Made by a program: the position numbers and the translations under genes. A stretch of 64,000 nucleotides of DNA from Caulobacter soli (GTDB lineage: Bacteria; Pseudomonadota; Alphaproteobacteria; Caulobacterales; Caulobacteraceae): contig NZ_CP049199.1 of NCBI RefSeq assembly GCF_011045195.1, positions 806,001 to 870,000 of the forward strand, read 5' to 3'. Each line of letters begins with the position of its first letter. Within the stretch, counting starts at the first letter, position 1. The notes under the pieces were generated by a model, which was given only the letters and a program-made list of their open reading frames with translations, did not search any database and was not told the origin of the DNA. Shown piece by piece: positions 25,937-43,038 of this stretch.

Positions 25937-26317
25937 ATGGCGATTTCAGGCATTTCGGGCGGCGGCTATTCGAACTGGAGCCCGCTGGCCGCGGCGGCCA
26001 CCCAGAAGTCGTCGAAGGCCGCGCTGGACACCGCCACCGACCTGGACAAGGTCCGCGACAAGGGCCTGGTGGCCTTCGCCAAGGAGGCCAAGAAGGACGC
26101 CTGGGAAGAAAAGCTCAAACAGTGGAAGGCCGAAGCGATGAAGAATTCGGGCCTGACCGAGGAGAGCCTGGCGGCGATGACCCCGGACCAGCGCACCAGC
26201 GCCATGCAGCAGATCGACGAGGCCGTGAAGGGCAAGATCAAGCAGGCCATGGACGGCGCCAAGGCCCAGGCCAAGAACGGCGTGGCCGTGCCCAACTTCG
26301 TCGACCTCAGCGTCTGA
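25937..26317 (+). CDS. small helical protein of unknown function under sigma-54 control
   Basis: 126 residues, starting MAISGISGGGYSNWSPLAAAA, then a long charged helical region (DKVRDKGLVAFAKEAKKDAWEEKLKQ) and LTEESLAAMTPDQRTSAMQQIDEAV; no signal peptide, membrane helix or Cys. The polar Gly/Ser N-terminus followed by helices resembles flagellar rod/hook-associated or FliX-like small proteins, but no family was recognised. The perfect sigma-54 promoter fits a flagellar or stalk-related gene in Caulobacter, where RpoN drives late flagellar genes. A GGAGG site precedes the ATG. Function is inference only. Confidence 0.8.
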   Translation: MAISGISGGGYSNWSPLAAAATQKSSKAALDTATDLDKVRDKGLVAFAKEAKKDAWEEKLKQWKAEAMKNSGLTEESLAAMTPDQRTSAMQQIDEAVKGKIKQAMDGAKAQAKNGVAVPNFVDLSV

Positions 26318-26360
26318 AATAAAGCGGCAACCTTTGCCGCCCGGGCGGCGTTATCTGCCC

Positions 26361-26528
26361 ATGCTCAAGCTCGCCGCCATCCTGCTCGTCCTGATGATCG
26401 TGTTCGGCGTCCTCGGCTTCGTCATGCACGTGGCCGTGGCCCTGACCAAGATCGCCTTCTTCATCTGCCTGATCGGCCTGGCCATCTCGGTGATCGGCAA
26501 GATGCTGCGGCCGGGCGACCAATCATAA
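26361..26528 (+). CDS. small membrane protein, hypothetical
   Basis: 55 residues from ATG 26361; an in-frame ATG nine codons upstream gives an arginine-rich extension. Two hydrophobic stretches (LAAILLVLMIVFGVLGFVMHVAV and IAFFICLIGLAISVIG) with a short basic tail. It lies 43 bases after the sigma-54 gene on the same strand and may be co-transcribed. Similar tiny membrane proteins (YtjA/DUF1328 type) are linked to stress, but the match is weak. Confidence 0.6.
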   Translation: MLKLAAILLVLMIVFGVLGFVMHVAVALTKIAFFICLIGLAISVIGKMLRPGDQS

Positions 26529-26615
26529 TATCAATCCTATCTTCCGGTTGACGTGTCCGCGCCCCGCCTCTAGCCATGCCGGCAACAGGTTAGCGGTACC
26601 ACCCGGGAGGAAGCT

Positions 26616-28958
26616 ATGGATCGACACGGCAACGGCGCGCGCCGCTGGGCGACAGGTCTGGTTTTCGGTCTGATGCTGGGCGCGGCCGGCATGGCCGCCG
26701 CCGCCCCGACGACGACCCTGGACCGCAACGGCTCCTACGTCTCGGTCGAGACCTACGCCCCCAACATCGTTCGCGTGACGATCAGCCAGGACAAGGACCT
26801 GGCCGCGGCCGCGCCGGGCTACGGCTTCATCGGCCAGGCCGACGACAAGGGTTGGCGCCACGACGCCAAGGGCGGGGCCGACATCTTCACCTCGGGCGCC
26901 CTGTCGCTGGAAGTGGTCGCCCAGCCCTGGCCGGGCGCGCCCTCGCAGATGGAGCGCTATTTCGCGCCGTCCCTGCCGCCGGTCACGGTCAAGGTGAAGA
27001 AGGCCGACGGTTCGGACCTGGTGGCCATGAACGGCTGGGAGATGTCGCCCCACGTCGTGAATGGCGAGAAGACCTACCAGGCCGGCGCCAGCTTCTCGAC
27101 CAGCGCCGACGAGCACTTCTACGGCCTGGGCCAGAACCAGGAAGGCATCCTGGACCTGCGCGGCCGGACCATCGACTGCAAGCACTTCTACGACGCCCCG
27201 CACGGCGAGACCGTCTGCGTGCCGTTCATGGTCTCGTCGAAGGGCTACGGGATCCTGTGGGACAACCCGTCCGACACCAAGATCTATCCGGCCGTTAACG
27301 GCCGCACCCTGTGGCAGAGCAATGTCGGCGAGCGGGTCTCGTTCTTTGTGATCACCGGCAGCTATGACGAGATCTACGCCGGCTACCGCAAGCTGACCGG
27401 CGTCACGCCGCTGCCGCCCAAGGCCGCCTTCGGCTTCATCCAGTCCAAGGCCCGCTACGAAAGCCAGCAGCAGATCCTCGACGCCGCCAAGGGCTATCGC
27501 GACCGCGGCTATCCGCTGGACGTGATGGTGCTGGACTGGTTCCACTGGACCCGGATGGGCCAGATGGACGTCGACCCGACCTACTTCCCCGACCCGTCGG
27601 CCATGAACAAGGAGCTGCACGACAACGGCGTGCACAGCATCATCAGCGTCTGGCCGCGCTACGAGAAGGAAGGCCGCTACTACAACTTCCTGGCCGACAA
27701 GGGCTGGCTGCTGAAGGACAAGGACGGCAAGCCGGTGGATGGCCTGGCGTTCCGCAGCGACCGTACCGGCGGCCTGATCGACAGCACCAACCCCGAGGCC
27801 CGCGAGTGGTACTGGGGCAAGATCCGCGACAACATCGCGTCCAAGGGCTTCGACTGGTTCTGGCTGGACGAGACCGAGCCGGACCTGGTGCCGGACGGCT
27901 TCTTCTTCTCGATCGGTTCAGGCGACCGCTATCACAACGTCTTCCCGCTGCTGCACACCCAAGGCGTGGCCGAGGGCTCGCGCCGCGACCGGCCCGACAA
28001 GCGCAACCTTATCCTGGCCCGCGCGGCCTATATCGGCTCGCAGCGCAACGGCGGCCTGTTCTGGTCGTCGGACATCCAGCCCACCTGGGAGGCGTTGAAG
28101 CGCCAGGTGCCGACCGGCCTGAACTTCACCGCCTCGGGCCTGGCCTATTGGGGCAACGACATCGGCGGCTGGCAGTGGCTGCCGCAGACCACGACGGCGA
28201 CCAAGGCGCCGCTGCTGGATCCGTCGGACGCCCGCGCCGTGGTCGGCCAGAACAACGACTATCCCGAACTGCTGGCGCGCTGGTTCCAGTACGGGACCTT
28301 CACCCCGACCCTGCGCATCCACGGGTCGCGCAAGGAGGTCGAGATCTGGCAGTACGGCAAGGGCGCCGAGGCCGTCATGGCCAAGTACCTGAAGCTGCGC
28401 TACGCCCTGATGCCGTACCTGTACTCGATGGGTCACTCGACCTACGAGACCGGCGCGCCGTTCATGCGCGGCCTGTTCATGGACTTCCCCAACGACCCCA
28501 AGGTGGTGAACCTGGGCGACCAGTACATGTTCGGCCCGGCCTTCCTGGTGGCGCCGATCACCGACCAGGGCGTCGAGGACCGCGACGTCTACCTGCCGGC
28601 GGGCGTGGACTGGTACGACTACTGGACCGGCAAGAAATTCACGGGCGGCCAGACGATCAGCGTGCACGCGCCGATCGACACCATCCCGCTGTTCGTCCGC
28701 GCCGGCTCGATCATCCCGATGGGCGCGCCGATCCAGAGCACGGCCACGCCACAGGCGATCAACGCGGTGAAGGTCTATCCGGGCCGCGACGCCGACTTCA
28801 CGCTGTATGACGACGACGGCGTGACCAACGCCTACGAGAAGGGCGCCGGCAAGACCGTGAAGCTGCACTGGGACGACAAGGCCGGCAAGCTGACGGCGAC
28901 CGGCGACAAGGCCCTGGCGGCCCAGGCGCTGGCGGCGGTGCAGGTGCAGGCCCGCTGA
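26616..28958 (+). CDS. exported glycoside hydrolase family 31 (alpha-glucosidase/xylosidase-like)
   Basis: 780 residues. Signal peptide GLVFGLMLGAAGMAAAAP; N-terminal beta-sandwich with the FYGLGQ motif typical of GH31; catalytic barrel with nucleophile Asp418 in WFWLDETEPD and the likely acid/base Asp486 in FWSSDIQPTW; C-terminal sheet domains including LFVRAGSIIPMG and a DUF5110-like end. It would release terminal alpha-linked glucose or xylose in the periplasm. A GGGAGGAAG site precedes the ATG. No transporter or regulator of sugar use adjoins it, so the substrate is open. Confidence 0.95.
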   Translation: MDRHGNGARRWATGLVFGLMLGAAGMAAAAPTTTLDRNGSYVSVETYAPNIVRVTISQDKDLAAAAPGYGFIGQADDKGWRHDAKGGADIFTSGALSLEVVAQPWPGAPSQMERYFAPSLPPVTVKVKKADGSDLVAMNGWEMSPHVVNGEKTYQAGASFSTSADEHFYGLGQNQEGILDLRGRTIDCKHFYDAPHGETVCVPFMVSSKGYGILWDNPSDTKIYPAVNGRTLWQSNVGERVSFFVITGSYDEIYAGYRKLTGVTPLPPKAAFGFIQSKARYESQQQILDAAKGYRDRGYPLDVMVLDWFHWTRMGQMDVDPTYFPDPSAMNKELHDNGVHSIISVWPRYEKEGRYYNFLADKGWLLKDKDGKPVDGLAFRSDRTGGLIDSTNPEAREWYWGKIRDNIASKGFDWFWLDETEPDLVPDGFFFSIGSGDRYHNVFPLLHTQGVAEGSRRDRPDKRNLILARAAYIGSQRNGGLFWSSDIQPTWEALKRQVPTGLNFTASGLAYWGNDIGGWQWLPQTTTATKAPLLDPSDARAVVGQNNDYPELLARWFQYGTFTPTLRIHGSRKEVEIWQYGKGAEAVMAKYLKLRYALMPYLYSMGHSTYETGAPFMRGLFMDFPNDPKVVNLGDQYMFGPAFLVAPITDQGVEDRDVYLPAGVDWYDYWTGKKFTGGQTISVHAPIDTIPLFVRAGSIIPMGAPIQSTATPQAINAVKVYPGRDADFTLYDDDGVTNAYEKGAGKTVKLHWDDKAGKLTATGDKALAAQALAAVQVQAR

Positions 28959-29015
28959 ACCCGCAAGGTCGACTGAGGACGGCGCCTTGGCGCGCCGCTC
29001 TCAGTCGGTCGTGGC

Positions 29016-29639
29016 CTATTGGCTGTCTCGTCCGAACTTGTGGCGAAGCATCATCTTGGCGTTCATGCAGTTGACGAGGGCGGATCCGGTCACGGCCGAC
29101 GGCGCCTTCAGATCTGAAAAGCCGCCAACGATGCTGCAGGTCCCCGAACTGGACAGGTTGTCGTCGGAGTTGATCCGCTCGAGCAGGACCTTGTCGTAGT
29201 TGCTATCCCCCGACTCCATGAAGACCAGTGTGGCGGCGATATTTTTATTGCCGTCCACGACCAATTGGCCGTTGTTGCCGGTGACCTGAAGCGGAACGGT
29301 GATCCTGAGGTCGCCCTGCCCACGCAATTCCAGGAAAAAGTCCTTGATCGCCATGGGCGAGGCCCCGTCGTTGCCGATGGACACCAGAAAGCTGTCCAAG
29401 TTCATGCGGTTTACAGAAATGAAGGGAACGATTGAGGGGGCGAAGGCCGATTTCCAGATAGGAATGGCGAAGGTCGACACGCTGACCAGGGCGGTCAGCA
29501 GCGCCAGGATGCTCGAACTGAACGTCAGGTATCTCTGCCAGTCCTGAAGGCTGCTGCACTTGACGCACTTGTTCGCCTTGGCCGGCATGTCGTAGCAGCA
29601 AGCCCGGCATGGCTTGGTGGGCAACGCGATTTCCGACAT
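29016..29639 (-). CDS. zinc-ribbon, single-pass membrane protein of unknown function
   Basis: 207 residues from ATG 29639, chosen for its GAAGAGG site; an in-frame GTG lies eight codons upstream. The N-terminus has a zinc ribbon CRACCYDMPAKANKCVKC (C-x2-C-x10-C-x2-C, Cys11/14/25/28), then one membrane helix (about 37-61) and a 145-residue domain with SIGNDGASPMAIKDFFLELRG, which looks like a beta-rich exported or membrane-side domain. Codon choice and base composition are visibly less GC-rich than the neighbours, suggesting later acquisition. It converges on GH31. Confidence 0.75.
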   Translation of the reverse strand: MSEIALPTKPCRACCYDMPAKANKCVKCSSLQDWQRYLTFSSSILALLTALVSVSTFAIPIWKSAFAPSIVPFISVNRMNLDSFLVSIGNDGASPMAIKDFFLELRGQGDLRITVPLQVTGNNGQLVVDGNKNIAATLVFMESGDSNYDKVLLERINSDDNLSSSGTCSIVGGFSDLKAPSAVTGSALVNCMNAKMMLRHKFGRDSQ

Positions 29640-30070
29640 TCGACGCCTCTTCCCCTCGTTCACGTAAATCTACCTATGGGGCGACAAAAGCCAAGATGCT
29701 GCCTATGCGGGAGTTTGCGCCGTCACGAGCGAGCCCCGGGGCGGGCGTCCGGACAGAAGCCGGTGGTTCCTCCGGTCTGCGCATTCTTTTGTGGATAAAC
29801 CCCCTTTCCAACCTCGGCGGGTTGTCCTATATCCGCCCGTTCACGAAGACATTCGGTGGAACACGCACGCGTGTGTCCGCATGTTACGCCCCGAGGCGCG
29901 GTCAGCTGCCCTCCGACCCGCGCGAAGGGGCGCCCATCAAGCTTCCGGTCCCGGTCGCTCGATAGGGGAATTGCAGCGTCCAGCGTTCTCTTTCGAAGAG
30001 AACGGCGAGGGTGGACGCTAAGGCATTCGAATTCACGCGCGGACTCTGTTCCGCGCCGCAGGGAAAAAAC
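29640..30070 (+). promoter_or_regulatory. rpoBC promoter and long leader
   Basis: 431 bases without a supportable gene. A sigma70-like element TTTCCA (29805-29810)-17-TATATC (29828-29833) would give a leader of about 230 bases before rpoB. The rpoB start ATG follows a poly-A stretch (GGGAAAAAAC). Confidence 0.55.
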
Positions 30071-34153
<4,083 letters not shown>

Positions 34154-34162
34154 TCCGAACCT

Positions 34163-34190
34163 CCCTCTCCGCCTGAAAAGGCGGGGAGGG
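34163..34190 (+). other. hairpin between rpoB and rpoC
   Basis: A 12-base stem CCCTCTCCGCCT/AGGCGGGGAGGG with GAAA loop and one G-T pair, without a following T-run. It is unlikely to be a full terminator; it may be an mRNA processing or stability element. Confidence 0.6.
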
Positions 34191-34252
34191 GCCTTCGCTC
34201 AGCCGCTTTCCAACTTTGAATTTTCGCGGGTAGTCCCGCAGAAGGAACCAAG

Positions 34253-38437
<4,185 letters not shown>

Positions 38438-38460
38438 GCTTCCTTCGAGCCCTGAAACGG

Positions 38461-38495
38461 AACGGCCCGGGAGCAATCCCGGGCCGTTTCTTTTT
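38461..38495 (+). terminator. rho-independent terminator after rpoC
   Basis: A 12-base perfect stem AACGGCCCGGGA/TCCCGGGCCGTT with GCAA loop is followed by TCTTTTT. Directly after it lies CTCCCCCTCCGGGGGAG, a fragment like the core hairpin of repeat family B. Confidence 0.92.
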
Positions 38496-38519
38496 GATCC
38501 TCCCCCTCCGGGGGAGCAT

Positions 38520-39416
38520 CTACCCCCGCAATACCGCCAGCCGCTCCAGCCTCGGCCCCGCGAAGTCCAGGAACGCCCGCGCCAACGGCGGCATGAACCG
38601 GCCGCCCGCCGTGACCAGCTGCACCGGCAAGGGCGGGGGTTCGAAGTCCGGCAGCAGGCGGACCAGCCGGCCGGCGGCCAGGTCCTCGGCCACCTGGTAG
38701 GACAGCGCCCGGCCGATCCCGCGCCCGGTCAGCATCGCCGCCAGCGCCGCCTCCACATTGTTGACCCGCAGTCGGGGCTCCAGCCGCACGGCGCGGGGCT
38801 TGCCGCCATGCTCGAACCGCCACTCGGGCGAGGCCGAGACCACGGTGGTCAGGATCGTCTCGTGCCCGGCCAGGTCGGACGGCTCCAGCGGCGTCCCGCG
38901 CCGGGCCAGATAGTCGGGCGCGGCCACCACCAGTCGCCCCACCTGACCCAGCTTGCGGACCAGCAGGCTGGAATCGGCCAGCGGCCCGATCCGCACGGCC
39001 ACGTGCAGCTCGCCCTCGATCAGGTCCAGGTTCCGGTCGTGCAGGGTCAGGTCGGCCTGGACGCCGGGATGCTCCGCCAGGAAGTCGGCCACGACCGGCG
39101 TCAGGTGTCGGCCGCCGAACACGGTCGGGCCGGTGATCCGCAGCACGCCGCGCACCGCGTCGGGGGCGGGAGCCTGGAGGGCGGTCTCGTAGTCGGCCAG
39201 CAGCCGCCGGGCCCGCTCGGCCAGGTCGCGACCCGCCTCGGTCGGCGCCAGGCGTCGGGTGGTGCGCTCGATCAGCCGCGCGCCCATGCGCTCCTCCAGC
39301 GCCGCCAGGGCCCGGGTCATGGCGGCGGGCGAGCGCCGCAGCTTGCGGCCCGCCGCGGCCAGGGAGCCGGTGTCGATCACCGCCACCAGCAGGGCCAGCT
39401 CGTCCAGACGATCCAT
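38520..39416 (-). CDS. LysR-family transcriptional regulator
   Basis: 298 residues from ATG 39416 (MDRLDELALLVAVIDTGSLAAAGRKL). Helix-turn-helix AAAGRKLRRSPAAMTRALAALEERMGARLIERTTRR; co-inducer domain with GVLRITGPTVFGGRHLTPVVADFLAEHPGV and a C-terminal FARAFLDF-type helix. The frame remains open far upstream, across the GST gene, but the LysR homology starts here. It is divergent from the GST/PNPOx pair across a 93-base AT-rich gap, so it likely controls them. Confidence 0.93.
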   Translation of the reverse strand: MDRLDELALLVAVIDTGSLAAAGRKLRRSPAAMTRALAALEERMGARLIERTTRRLAPTEAGRDLAERARRLLADYETALQAPAPDAVRGVLRITGPTVFGGRHLTPVVADFLAEHPGVQADLTLHDRNLDLIEGELHVAVRIGPLADSSLLVRKLGQVGRLVVAAPDYLARRGTPLEPSDLAGHETILTTVVSASPEWRFEHGGKPRAVRLEPRLRVNNVEAALAAMLTGRGIGRALSYQVAEDLAAGRLVRLLPDFEPPPLPVQLVTAGGRFMPPLARAFLDFAGPRLERLAVLRG

Positions 39417-39509
39417 TCCGAAATCCGCAATTATATCTTGCCGATTTACTAAATTCATTTCGATGAGCGCAATGGTCAAAGTGCGGCGCGAAAATAAGAA
39501 AGCGCTCCG
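39417..39509. promoter_or_regulatory. LysR/GST divergent promoter region
   Basis: 93 bases, clearly more AT-rich than the surroundings (for example CAATTATATC and GAAAATAAGAAAG). It must contain both promoters and a LysR site; an ATT-N11-AAT-like pair lies near 39453-39471, but no site is unambiguous. Confidence 0.4.
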
Positions 39510-40124
39510 ATGTCCGGCACCACCATCGTCCTGCACGGCACGCCCCTGTCGGGTCACACGCACCGCGTGGGGTTGATGCTCAACGCCCTGGGCCTGGCCT
39601 ATCGGTTCGCCAATGCGCCCAAGGATGTGCGCGGGTCGGCGGCCTTCCTGGCGCTCAACCCGCTGGGCCAGATCCCGGTGCTGCAAGACGGCGACCTGAC
39701 CCTGGCCGACAGCAACGCCATCCTGGTCTATCTGGTCCAGCGCTACGCGCCCGACAGCGACTGGCTGCCGCAAGAGCCGGTCGCCGCCGCCCACGTGCAG
39801 CGCTGGCTGTCGATCGCGGCCGGCGAGATCATGCACGGCCCCTGCGTCGCGCGGATGATCGCCCTGTTCGACTTTCCCGACGATCCGGCTCGCGCCGCCC
39901 TCATCGCCGCCCGGGTGCTGACCTTCATGGACGGCCATCTGGCGGACCGCGCCTTCCTGGCCGCCGAGCACGTCACCATCGCCGACCTGGCTTGCTACTC
40001 CTACGTCGCCCACGCCCCGGACGGCGGGGTGTCGCTGCAGCCCTATCCGGCCGTGCGCGCCTGGCTGGCCCGGGTCGAGGCCCAGCCCTGGTTCCGGCCG
40101 ATGCCCGACTTCGCGGAGGCGTAG
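39510..40124 (+). CDS. glutathione S-transferase
   Basis: 204 residues. Thioredoxin-fold N-terminal domain (TIVLHGTPLSGHTHRVGLMLNALGL) with NPLGQIPVLQDGDLTLADSNAILVYL, including the cis-Pro and the Glu/Asp-Ser glutathione site. The helical C-terminal domain carries ERAFLAAEHVTIADLACYSYVAHAP-like features. It conjugates or reduces small electrophiles with glutathione. The stop is directly abutted by the next gene (TAGATG), so the two are translated as a unit. Confidence 0.93.
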   Translation: MSGTTIVLHGTPLSGHTHRVGLMLNALGLAYRFANAPKDVRGSAAFLALNPLGQIPVLQDGDLTLADSNAILVYLVQRYAPDSDWLPQEPVAAAHVQRWLSIAAGEIMHGPCVARMIALFDFPDDPARAALIAARVLTFMDGHLADRAFLAAEHVTIADLACYSYVAHAPDGGVSLQPYPAVRAWLARVEAQPWFRPMPDFAEA

Positions 40125-41045
40125 ATGGACGGGCCCTTCCACCGCGGCGAGCTGATCGCCCAGGTCCTGGCGGGAACGGGCACGCCCGGCTTCACCGGCA
40201 TCCGGCCGTTCATGCCCGACCAGCACCGCGACTTCTTCGCCCTGCTGCCCTACCTGTTCATCGCCACGACCGACGCCGAGGGCTGGCCCGTGGCCACGGT
40301 GCTGACCGGCCAGCCCGGCTTCATCCGAAGCCCGGACCCCACGACCCTGACCGTCGCCGCCCTGCCGCGCGCCGGCGAGCCCGGGGCCGAGCTGTTCGCG
40401 GCCGGCCGCCCGTTCGGCGCCCTGGGTCTGGACTTCGCCACCCACCGTCGCAACCGCGTCAACGGCCTGATCGCCGGGGCCGGGGAGGGCGGGCTGACGC
40501 TCGAGGTTCTTCAGAGCTTCGGCAACTGCCCGCAATACATCCAGACCCGGGCCGTGGAGGCGGGTCCCGCCTCGACGACCCCGGCCGAAGTGATCGCCTT
40601 CCCGACAGCCGAGGCCCTGGCCCAGATCGCCCGCGCCGACACCATGTTCGTGGCCACCAACGCAGGCCCCGAAAAAAGTGGCGGCGAGAACGGCGGCGTC
40701 GACATCTCGCACAGGGGCGGTCTGCCGGGCTTCGTCAAGGTGGCGGGCAATGTGCTGACCATCCCCGACTTCCGGGGCAATCGGTTCTTCAACACCCTGG
40801 GCAACCTGGTGCTCGACCCGCGCGCGGGCCTGCTGTTCGTCGATTTCGAGACCGGCGACCTGCTGCACCTGCAGGGGCGGGTCGAGATCGACTGGACCCC
40901 GACGGACGACGACCTGATCCAGCGTCAGTGGCGGCTGACCGTCGAACACGCCTGGCGCCGTCCGGCGGCCCTGCCGCTGCGCTGGACGTTCGGAGCCTAT
41001 TCGCCGGTGACCCTGAACACCGCCGCCTGGAACGCCGCAGCCTGA
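40125..41045 (+). CDS. pyridoxamine 5'-phosphate oxidase-family flavin-binding protein
   Basis: 306 residues. HRDFFALLPYLFIATTDAEGWPVATVLTGQPGFI begins a split-barrel FMN domain, and VDISHRGGLPGFVKVAGNVLTIPDFRGNRFFNTLGNLVLDPRAGLLFVDF a second one, so the protein looks like a tandem or expanded PNPOx fold. Function is unknown; in this group flavin reduction or peroxide-linked roles are suggested. It is immediately coupled to the GST gene, and both probably answer to the divergent LysR. Confidence 0.87.
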   Translation: MDGPFHRGELIAQVLAGTGTPGFTGIRPFMPDQHRDFFALLPYLFIATTDAEGWPVATVLTGQPGFIRSPDPTTLTVAALPRAGEPGAELFAAGRPFGALGLDFATHRRNRVNGLIAGAGEGGLTLEVLQSFGNCPQYIQTRAVEAGPASTTPAEVIAFPTAEALAQIARADTMFVATNAGPEKSGGENGGVDISHRGGLPGFVKVAGNVLTIPDFRGNRFFNTLGNLVLDPRAGLLFVDFETGDLLHLQGRVEIDWTPTDDDLIQRQWRLTVEHAWRRPAALPLRWTFGAYSPVTLNTAAWNAAA

Positions 41046-41196
41046 GATTTTGTTGGGCGGCCTACAACTCAGCCCAGCTATTGTGCGACGCAACGTCGCG
41101 GTCTTTTCTTGTCACCAAAGGGACTTACAAGGTTAAGCCTTGCTTCAGGCCTTGCAGTGCAATGAAGGATGGTACCCCTACCATCAGGCAGTCTTC
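41046..41196 (+). promoter_or_regulatory. chemoreceptor upstream region with two hairpins
   Basis: GCGACG-CAA-CGTCGC (41085-41099) followed by GGTCTTTTCTT may end the GST transcript. A TTGTCA-17-GTTAAG promoter-like pair lies at 41109-41137. A hairpin GATGGTA-CCCC-TACCATC (41168-41185) lies just upstream of an AGG ribosome site and the ATG at 41197. Confidence 0.45.
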
Positions 41197-43038
41197 ATGC
41201 GCTCCGATATCTCCACCAAGGTCAGCCTGACCGTCGTCGCGGCCTTCATGACCTTGCTGCTGGCCTTGCTGGCGATCGTCGGCAAGAACTCGCTGGACTT
41301 CGCCAAGGCCCAGGCCGTGGCCCAGCAGGAGGCCAGCATGCGCGTGGCCTGGGACGCGGTCGGCGGACAAAACGCCGCTTTCGCGCGAGAAGGCGACAAG
41401 CTGACGGTGGGCGGCAAGACGCTGAACGGCGACATCGCCACGGTCGACCACGTCAAGGACCTGGTCGGCGGTGTGGCCACCGTGTTCATGGGCGACACCC
41501 GCGTCGCCACCAATGTCGCCAAGCCGGACGGCGGCCGCGCGGTCGGCACGCCCCTGGCCAAGGGCCCGGTCTATGACGCGGTGCTGGGGCGCGGCGAGGC
41601 CTATCGCGGCGAGACCAAGATCCTCGGCAAGCCCTATTTCGCCGCCTATGACCCGATCAAGAACGCCTCGGGCGAGGTGATCGGCATCCTGTTCGTCGGC
41701 GTGGCCAAGGCCGACTACTTCCAGCCGGTCTATCGCCAACTGATCTGGCTGGCCGTGGCCGGCGTGGTGCTGGCCGGGCTGGGCGTGGTCGCCTCGGTGG
41801 CCATGGTCCGCCGCCAGCTGTCGCCGTTGCGCGACCTGCGCGACGCCATGAAGCGCGTGATGCGCGGCGATCTCACCGTGGCCCTGCCGTTCGCCGGCCG
41901 CCGCGACGACATCGGCCTGATGGCCGACGCCGTGCACGCCTTCCGCGACGAAGCCCGCGAGAAGGGTCGCATCGAGGCCGAGGCCGAAACCCATCGCCAG
42001 TCGGCCGAGGCCGAGCGCCGCCTGTCGGCCGATCGCGATCACCAGCAGGCCGAGCAGCAGGCCTTGGTCGTGTCACGCCTGGCCCAGGGCCTGGACCGTC
42101 TGTCGGCCGGCGACCTGACCGTGCGCCTGACCGAGGCCTTCGCCCCCGACTACGAGCGCCTGCGCGCCGACTTCAACCAGGCCGTCGAGCGTCTGGAACA
42201 GGCCATGGGCGCGGTGATCTCCGCTGTCGGCGGCCTGACCTCGGGCGCCAACGGCATCGCCGGCGCGGCCGGCGACCTGTCGGCCCGCAGCGAGCAGCAG
42301 GCCGCCAGCCTGGAAGAGGCCGCCGCCGCCCTGACCGAAATCACCAACGCCGTCCGCGTGGCCGCCGACGGCGCGCGCGGCGCGCGCGAGGCTGTGAGCG
42401 AGGCCCAGGCCGAGGCCGGCCGCTCGCGCACCGTCGTCCAGGAAACCATCGACGCGATCGGCGGCATCGAGACCTCCTCGCACCAGGTGGCCCAGATCAT
42501 CGGGGTGATCGACGAGATCGCCTTCCAGACCAACCTCCTGGCCCTGAACGCCGGCGTCGAAGCCGCGCGCGCCGGCGACGCGGGCCGAGGCTTCGCGGTC
42601 GTCGCCCAGGAAGTGCGGGCCCTGGCCCAGCGTTCGGCCGACGCGGCCAAGGAGATCAAGGTCCACATCGCCGACTCCGCCCGCCAGGTCGAGGCCGGCG
42701 TCGTGCTGGTCGGCCGCACCGGCGAGGCCCTGCAGAAGATCGCCGGCCAGGTGGGGGCCATCGACGGCGTCATCGGCCAGATCGCCGCCTCGGCCGCCGA
42801 ACAGGCCTCGGGCCTGTCGGAGGTCAATTCCGCGGTCGGCCACATGGACCAGGCCACCCAGAAGAACGCCGCCATGGTCAACCGCTCGGCCGCCGACAGC
42901 ATGACCTTGTTGCGCGAGGTCGAGGGCCTGGCCGCCCTGGTCAGCCACTTCAAGGTGGGCGGGTCTAGCGCTGGTCGTTCTGGCGCTCGGCCTTCTTCCG
43001 ACGCTCGTCGGCCTTCCGCGCATCGTCCAGCCGCTTAA
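41197..43038 (+). CDS. methyl-accepting chemotaxis protein
   Basis: 613 residues. First membrane helix [19 protein letters not shown], a single-Cache-type periplasmic domain ([22 protein letters not shown] ... [20 protein letters not shown]), second helix [27 protein letters not shown] linker ([23 protein letters not shown]), then the signalling hairpin with tip [23 protein letters not shown] and [18 protein letters not shown]. It senses an unknown periplasmic ligand and signals to CheA. The coding part after FKV ([13 protein letters not shown]...) is low-complexity and runs 74 bases into the opposite-strand neighbour, so the original stop seems lost. Confidence 0.95.
   Translation: MRSDISTKVSLTVVAAFMTLLLALLAIVGKNSLDFAKAQAVAQQEASMRVAWDAVGGQNAAFAREGDKLTVGGKTLNGDIATVDHVKDLVGGVATVFMGDTRVATNVAKPDGGRAVGTPLAKGPVYDAVLGRGEAYRGETKILGKPYFAAYDPIKNASGEVIGILFVGVAKADYFQPVYRQLIWLAVAGVVLAGLGVVASVAMVRRQLSPLRDLRDAMKRVMRGDLTVALPFAGRRDDIGLMADAVHAFRDEAREKGRIEAEAETHRQSAEAERRLSADRDHQQAEQQALVVSRLAQGLDRLSAGDLTVRLTEAFAPDYERLRADFNQAVERLEQAMGAVISAVGGLTSGANGIAGAAGDLSARSEQQAASLEEAAAALTEITNAVRVAADGARGAREAVSEAQAEAGRSRTVVQETIDAIGGIETSSHQVAQIIGVIDEIAFQTNLLALNAGVEAARAGDAGRGFAVVAQEVRALAQRSADAAKEIKVHIADSARQVEAGVVLVGRTGEALQKIAGQVGAIDGVIGQIAASAAEQASGLSEVNSAVGHMDQATQKNAAMVNRSAADSMTLLREVEGLAALVSHFKVGGSSAGRSGARPSSDARRPSAHRPAA

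Noticed and set aside
39417..41093. In-frame upstream extension of the LysR gene across the GST and PNPOx genes
   Set aside because: It is antisense to two well-supported genes and lacks any LysR-like sequence before 39416.
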